Shown piece after piece: positions 35,857 through 38,073 of a stretch of 38,073 nt of DNA. The notes under the pieces are model-generated. The model saw only the letters and a list, made by a program, of their open reading frames with translations. It had not been told where the DNA came from and did no database searches. Numbering within the stretch: the stretch's first letter is position 1; every line of letters begins with the position of its first letter. The stretch comes from Rhodospirillales bacterium (GTDB taxonomy: Bacteria; Pseudomonadota; Gammaproteobacteria; Steroidobacterales; JAHEKG01): NCBI GenBank assembly GCA_024638475.1, contig JAHEKG010000006.1, positions 1 through 38,073 of the forward strand, given 5' to 3'. The position numbers and the translations under genes are program-made.

Positions 35857-36683
35857 TTGCCCGGTGGTGGCTCAAAGGGCTGCCAGCTCGGATCAGCCGC
35901 CGAGGAGTCCTCGATCACTGGCTGCGGCTCCGCCACCTGAGTGCTGTCCGCAGTTGGCTGCTGAGAAACTCCCGAATCATCCATAGTGGGCACGGAAGAA
36001 ACTTCTGCGGGTACTAGGTCCGGCAATGCTTGCGCGGGGGCCTGCGCTGCGACCGCCGGGTCGATAACGTCAGCACCATTGCTAAGCGAATAACCCGGTT
36101 GAGTCTCACCGCCCAGATAGCTAGCCGCAGCTTCGGAGCGTTGTGGCTGGGCTGGGTCCGAAACCCCCGGTTGCAACGGCGGGGCAGGAAACTGCTGCCC
36201 GGCGTAAATATCCTGTCGGGTTTCGGGTTCGAGTTCTCCGCCGGTCGGGTAGCCGGCCGTATCTGCGCCGGTCCCGGTTGCATCTGCATAAGACCAGCGT
36301 TGTTCATACGCCGCGCTTGCGCGCCGCTTCATTTCGGTTAACTGTTGCCGCTCCGCCGCTTGACGCGCATCGATGCGTTCACGCAGGGCCGCACGCTTTC
36401 GTTCAGACTCTGCCTCGAACCGTCGCCGTTTCTCGGCATCGTTCTGCGCCGCCAGGGCGGCAGCCGCTCGCTTCGCGTTGATGCACTCGGCGTCCCCGCG
36501 GGAGGCGTCGCGGCTAGAGTTGCAGCGCAACAGCGTGGCCTCCCGGGCGATCGGATCTTCGAGATACTCAGAATAACTTCTTGGTGCTTCCGCCTCGCAT
36601 GCGGCTAGACCGATAGCCACCATCAGGAGCGCCGCCGGACGAATGGCCGAACGTGCTACTTTGGAATACGAAAATCGGGGCAT
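35838..36683 (-). CDS. EexN-like lipoprotein with extended C-terminus
   Basis: Lipobox 'LLMVAIGLAACEAEAPRSYSEYLEDPIAREATLLRCNSSRDASRGDAECINAKRAAA' resembles EexN/TrbK-type entry-exclusion lipoproteins; long low-complexity Pro/Gln/Ala C-terminus. Confidence 0.72.
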   Translation of the reverse strand: MPRFSYSKVARSAIRPAALLMVAIGLAACEAEAPRSYSEYLEDPIAREATLLRCNSSRDASRGDAECINAKRAAAALAAQNDAEKRRRFEAESERKRAALRERIDARQAAERQQLTEMKRRASAAYEQRWSYADATGTGADTAGYPTGGELEPETRQDIYAGQQFPAPPLQPGVSDPAQPQRSEAAASYLGGETQPGYSLSNGADVIDPAVAAQAPAQALPDLVPAEVSSVPTMDDSGVSQQPTADSTQVAEPQPVIEDSSAADPSWQPFEPPPGNQPGEG

Positions 36684-36797
36684 TTTTTCGGCCTGCGAAC
36701 GACCCCTCCGGGCTCGAGCCCCGGAGTTAAGTCAAGTGCCGATAGAATAGACGTTAACCTGCCAGCGGGGGCTGGACTGGTTCACAAAACCCAGACC

Positions 36798-38072
36798 TCA
36801 ACGCCGTTGCGGCTGGCCATCTGGAGTCAAATCCATTCCCAATGCATCACGGAGCGGGCCCCAATTACTGTCGGCATCGCCAGGCGGGAGCGGCCGCCGG
36901 ATGCGTTCGAAGCGGGCAACGCCCGGCCGGGCATGATACGCCGACAGTAACCGCAGCCGGCTGCCGTCACGGCTGATCGCTACTGGCCCTGTTTGGGCCC
37001 CTAGCGGCGCCAGCCGACTGGATTCGATCCGGATCTCGTTCCCGTCAAAACGCAGCCAGTGAATCCAATGCAAAGTCTGCGCAACGATAAACCGCTCATC
37101 GGCGCTAAAAACGATTGCCCGAATTCGATGCCGGAGATCAAGGCTCGCACCCACGGGGGCCCCTGAAGCGACGTTCCAAAGCTGCAACGATCCGTTTACG
37201 GTGCCCGAAGCGATGAGCTCGCCTTGAACAGCAAACGCCAACGCCGTCACTTCGCCCTTGGCGCGAGCCGCGCGTAGGGGCGTGTTGGCACGGGGGGCAA
37301 CCAATTGCAGATTGCCTGCGACATCGCCAACCGCCAATAGGTCGCTCGCCGGCGCAAAGGCCAACGCGGAAGCCCGGCCGGTCACCGCGACTTCACTCAC
37401 CATTGCCGCGTCGGCCGTACTCCAGACCCGCGCCGAATAATCGGCCCCGCTTGCCAACCATCGGCCATCAGGGCTCAGGACTACTTGCGTCACCGCGCCG
37501 GCGGGGTGGCGCATGAAAAACTCGCGCGGTACGCCGCTCGATAGGCTCCACAGCCGCACAGCGCCATCTGCACCGCCACTGGCCGCAATATCGCTTGATG
37601 ACAGGCTCGCCAGGCTCGTCACCGGACCGTTATGCCCAATGTAATCGAGCCCGCCTTCTTCCATCGCACTATCCACGATCAAGGGGCGCACGTGCCCCAA
37701 CGCGTCCCCAAGGAGGTAAAGCTCGCCCTCCGGATCCAATGCAGCACTGGTAAGCTGGCTAGACGACAAGGTTTGTGCGGACGGCTCGGTGAACTGCCAA
37801 AACCGCAAGATTTCTGTGTCGGCAAACGCCAACTCGCCGTCCCGGCCCATCAACAGCTTTGCCACATCACTCGGCAGCGCCTCATGTCGCATCACCCTCA
37901 CCCCCCGGCGCGCGAGATCGACGTGCTTGATGAGCCCATCTTCTGCGGTGTACGCGAGTTGGTCGCCGGCCACCGCAACGCCTCCGGCGGAGCGGCCCAG
38001 ATATTCGGCCTTGATCAAGCCATCGGCCGGTCGTTCGATCCACCAGAGCCCGCGATCGGCTGTGACCGCCGC
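36798..38072 (-). CDS. WD40-repeat protein (5' end beyond window)
   Basis: WD units 'GHNGPVTSLASLSSSDIAASGGADGAVRLWSLSSG', 'PAGAVTQVVLSPDGRWLASGADYSARVWSTADAAM', 'GEVTALAFAVQGELIASGTVNGSLQLWNVASG'. The frame is open through the window edge (AAVTADRGLWWIERPADGLIKAEYLG), so it is truncated. Confidence 0.88.
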   Translation of the reverse strand, partial: AAVTADRGLWWIERPADGLIKAEYLGRSAGGVAVAGDQLAYTAEDGLIKHVDLARRGVRVMRHEALPSDVAKLLMGRDGELAFADTEILRFWQFTEPSAQTLSSSQLTSAALDPEGELYLLGDALGHVRPLIVDSAMEEGGLDYIGHNGPVTSLASLSSSDIAASGGADGAVRLWSLSSGVPREFFMRHPAGAVTQVVLSPDGRWLASGADYSARVWSTADAAMVSEVAVTGRASALAFAPASDLLAVGDVAGNLQLVAPRANTPLRAARAKGEVTALAFAVQGELIASGTVNGSLQLWNVASGAPVGASLDLRHRIRAIVFSADERFIVAQTLHWIHWLRFDGNEIRIESSRLAPLGAQTGPVAISRDGSRLRLLSAYHARPGVARFERIRRPLPPGDADSNWGPLRDALGMDLTPDGQPQRR

Positions 38073-38073
38073 G

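Noticed and set aside
36762-36775. Small GC hairpin ccagc-gggg-gctgg as a terminator between the EexN-like and WD40 genes
   Set aside because: Only a 5-bp stem and no U-tract on either strand; too weak to call.

Overview
This 38 kb window looks like a GC-rich proteobacterial chromosome segment, probably gammaproteobacterial. That taxonomic call is an inference from gene content. From left to right it contains: the 3' end of an XdhC-family gene; an alkaline phosphatase; an orphan polytopic membrane protein coupled to a TetR regulator; a leucine/isovalerate catabolic block (biotin carboxylase/BCCP subunit, carboxyltransferase, isovaleryl-CoA dehydrogenase); a LuxR-type regulator; a 4-hydroxybutyryl-CoA dehydratase (AbfD)-like protein; a fused indolepyruvate ferredoxin oxidoreductase with a divergent Lrp/AsnC regulator; a SAM methyltransferase; an SDR plus a protein resembling plant red chlorophyll catabolite reductase (RCCR); a UbiD-family decarboxylase; a DUF882/YcbK-like protein; a tightly packed minus-strand operon (AgmX/PglI-TonB-like, two ExbD, ExbB, three TPR proteins, two periplasmic proteins, TlpA-like thioredoxin); ApbE; a plus-strand LemA / M48 protease / SYLF / MscS run; an EexN-like lipoprotein; and a truncated WD40 protein. 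The most unusual signal is in the gap at 16137-16472. It holds two 85-bp palindromic elements with identical geometry (31-bp perfect arm, 23-bp loop, 31-bp perfect arm). They share an identical 31-bp core (GGGATGGCTCCCTGCGGTCCGCTTTATTCCC, in opposite orientations), but the outer 27 bp of the arms are essentially unrelated in sequence between the two. This 'constant core, variable inverted-duplicated flank, fixed length' design does not match any repeat class I can name.
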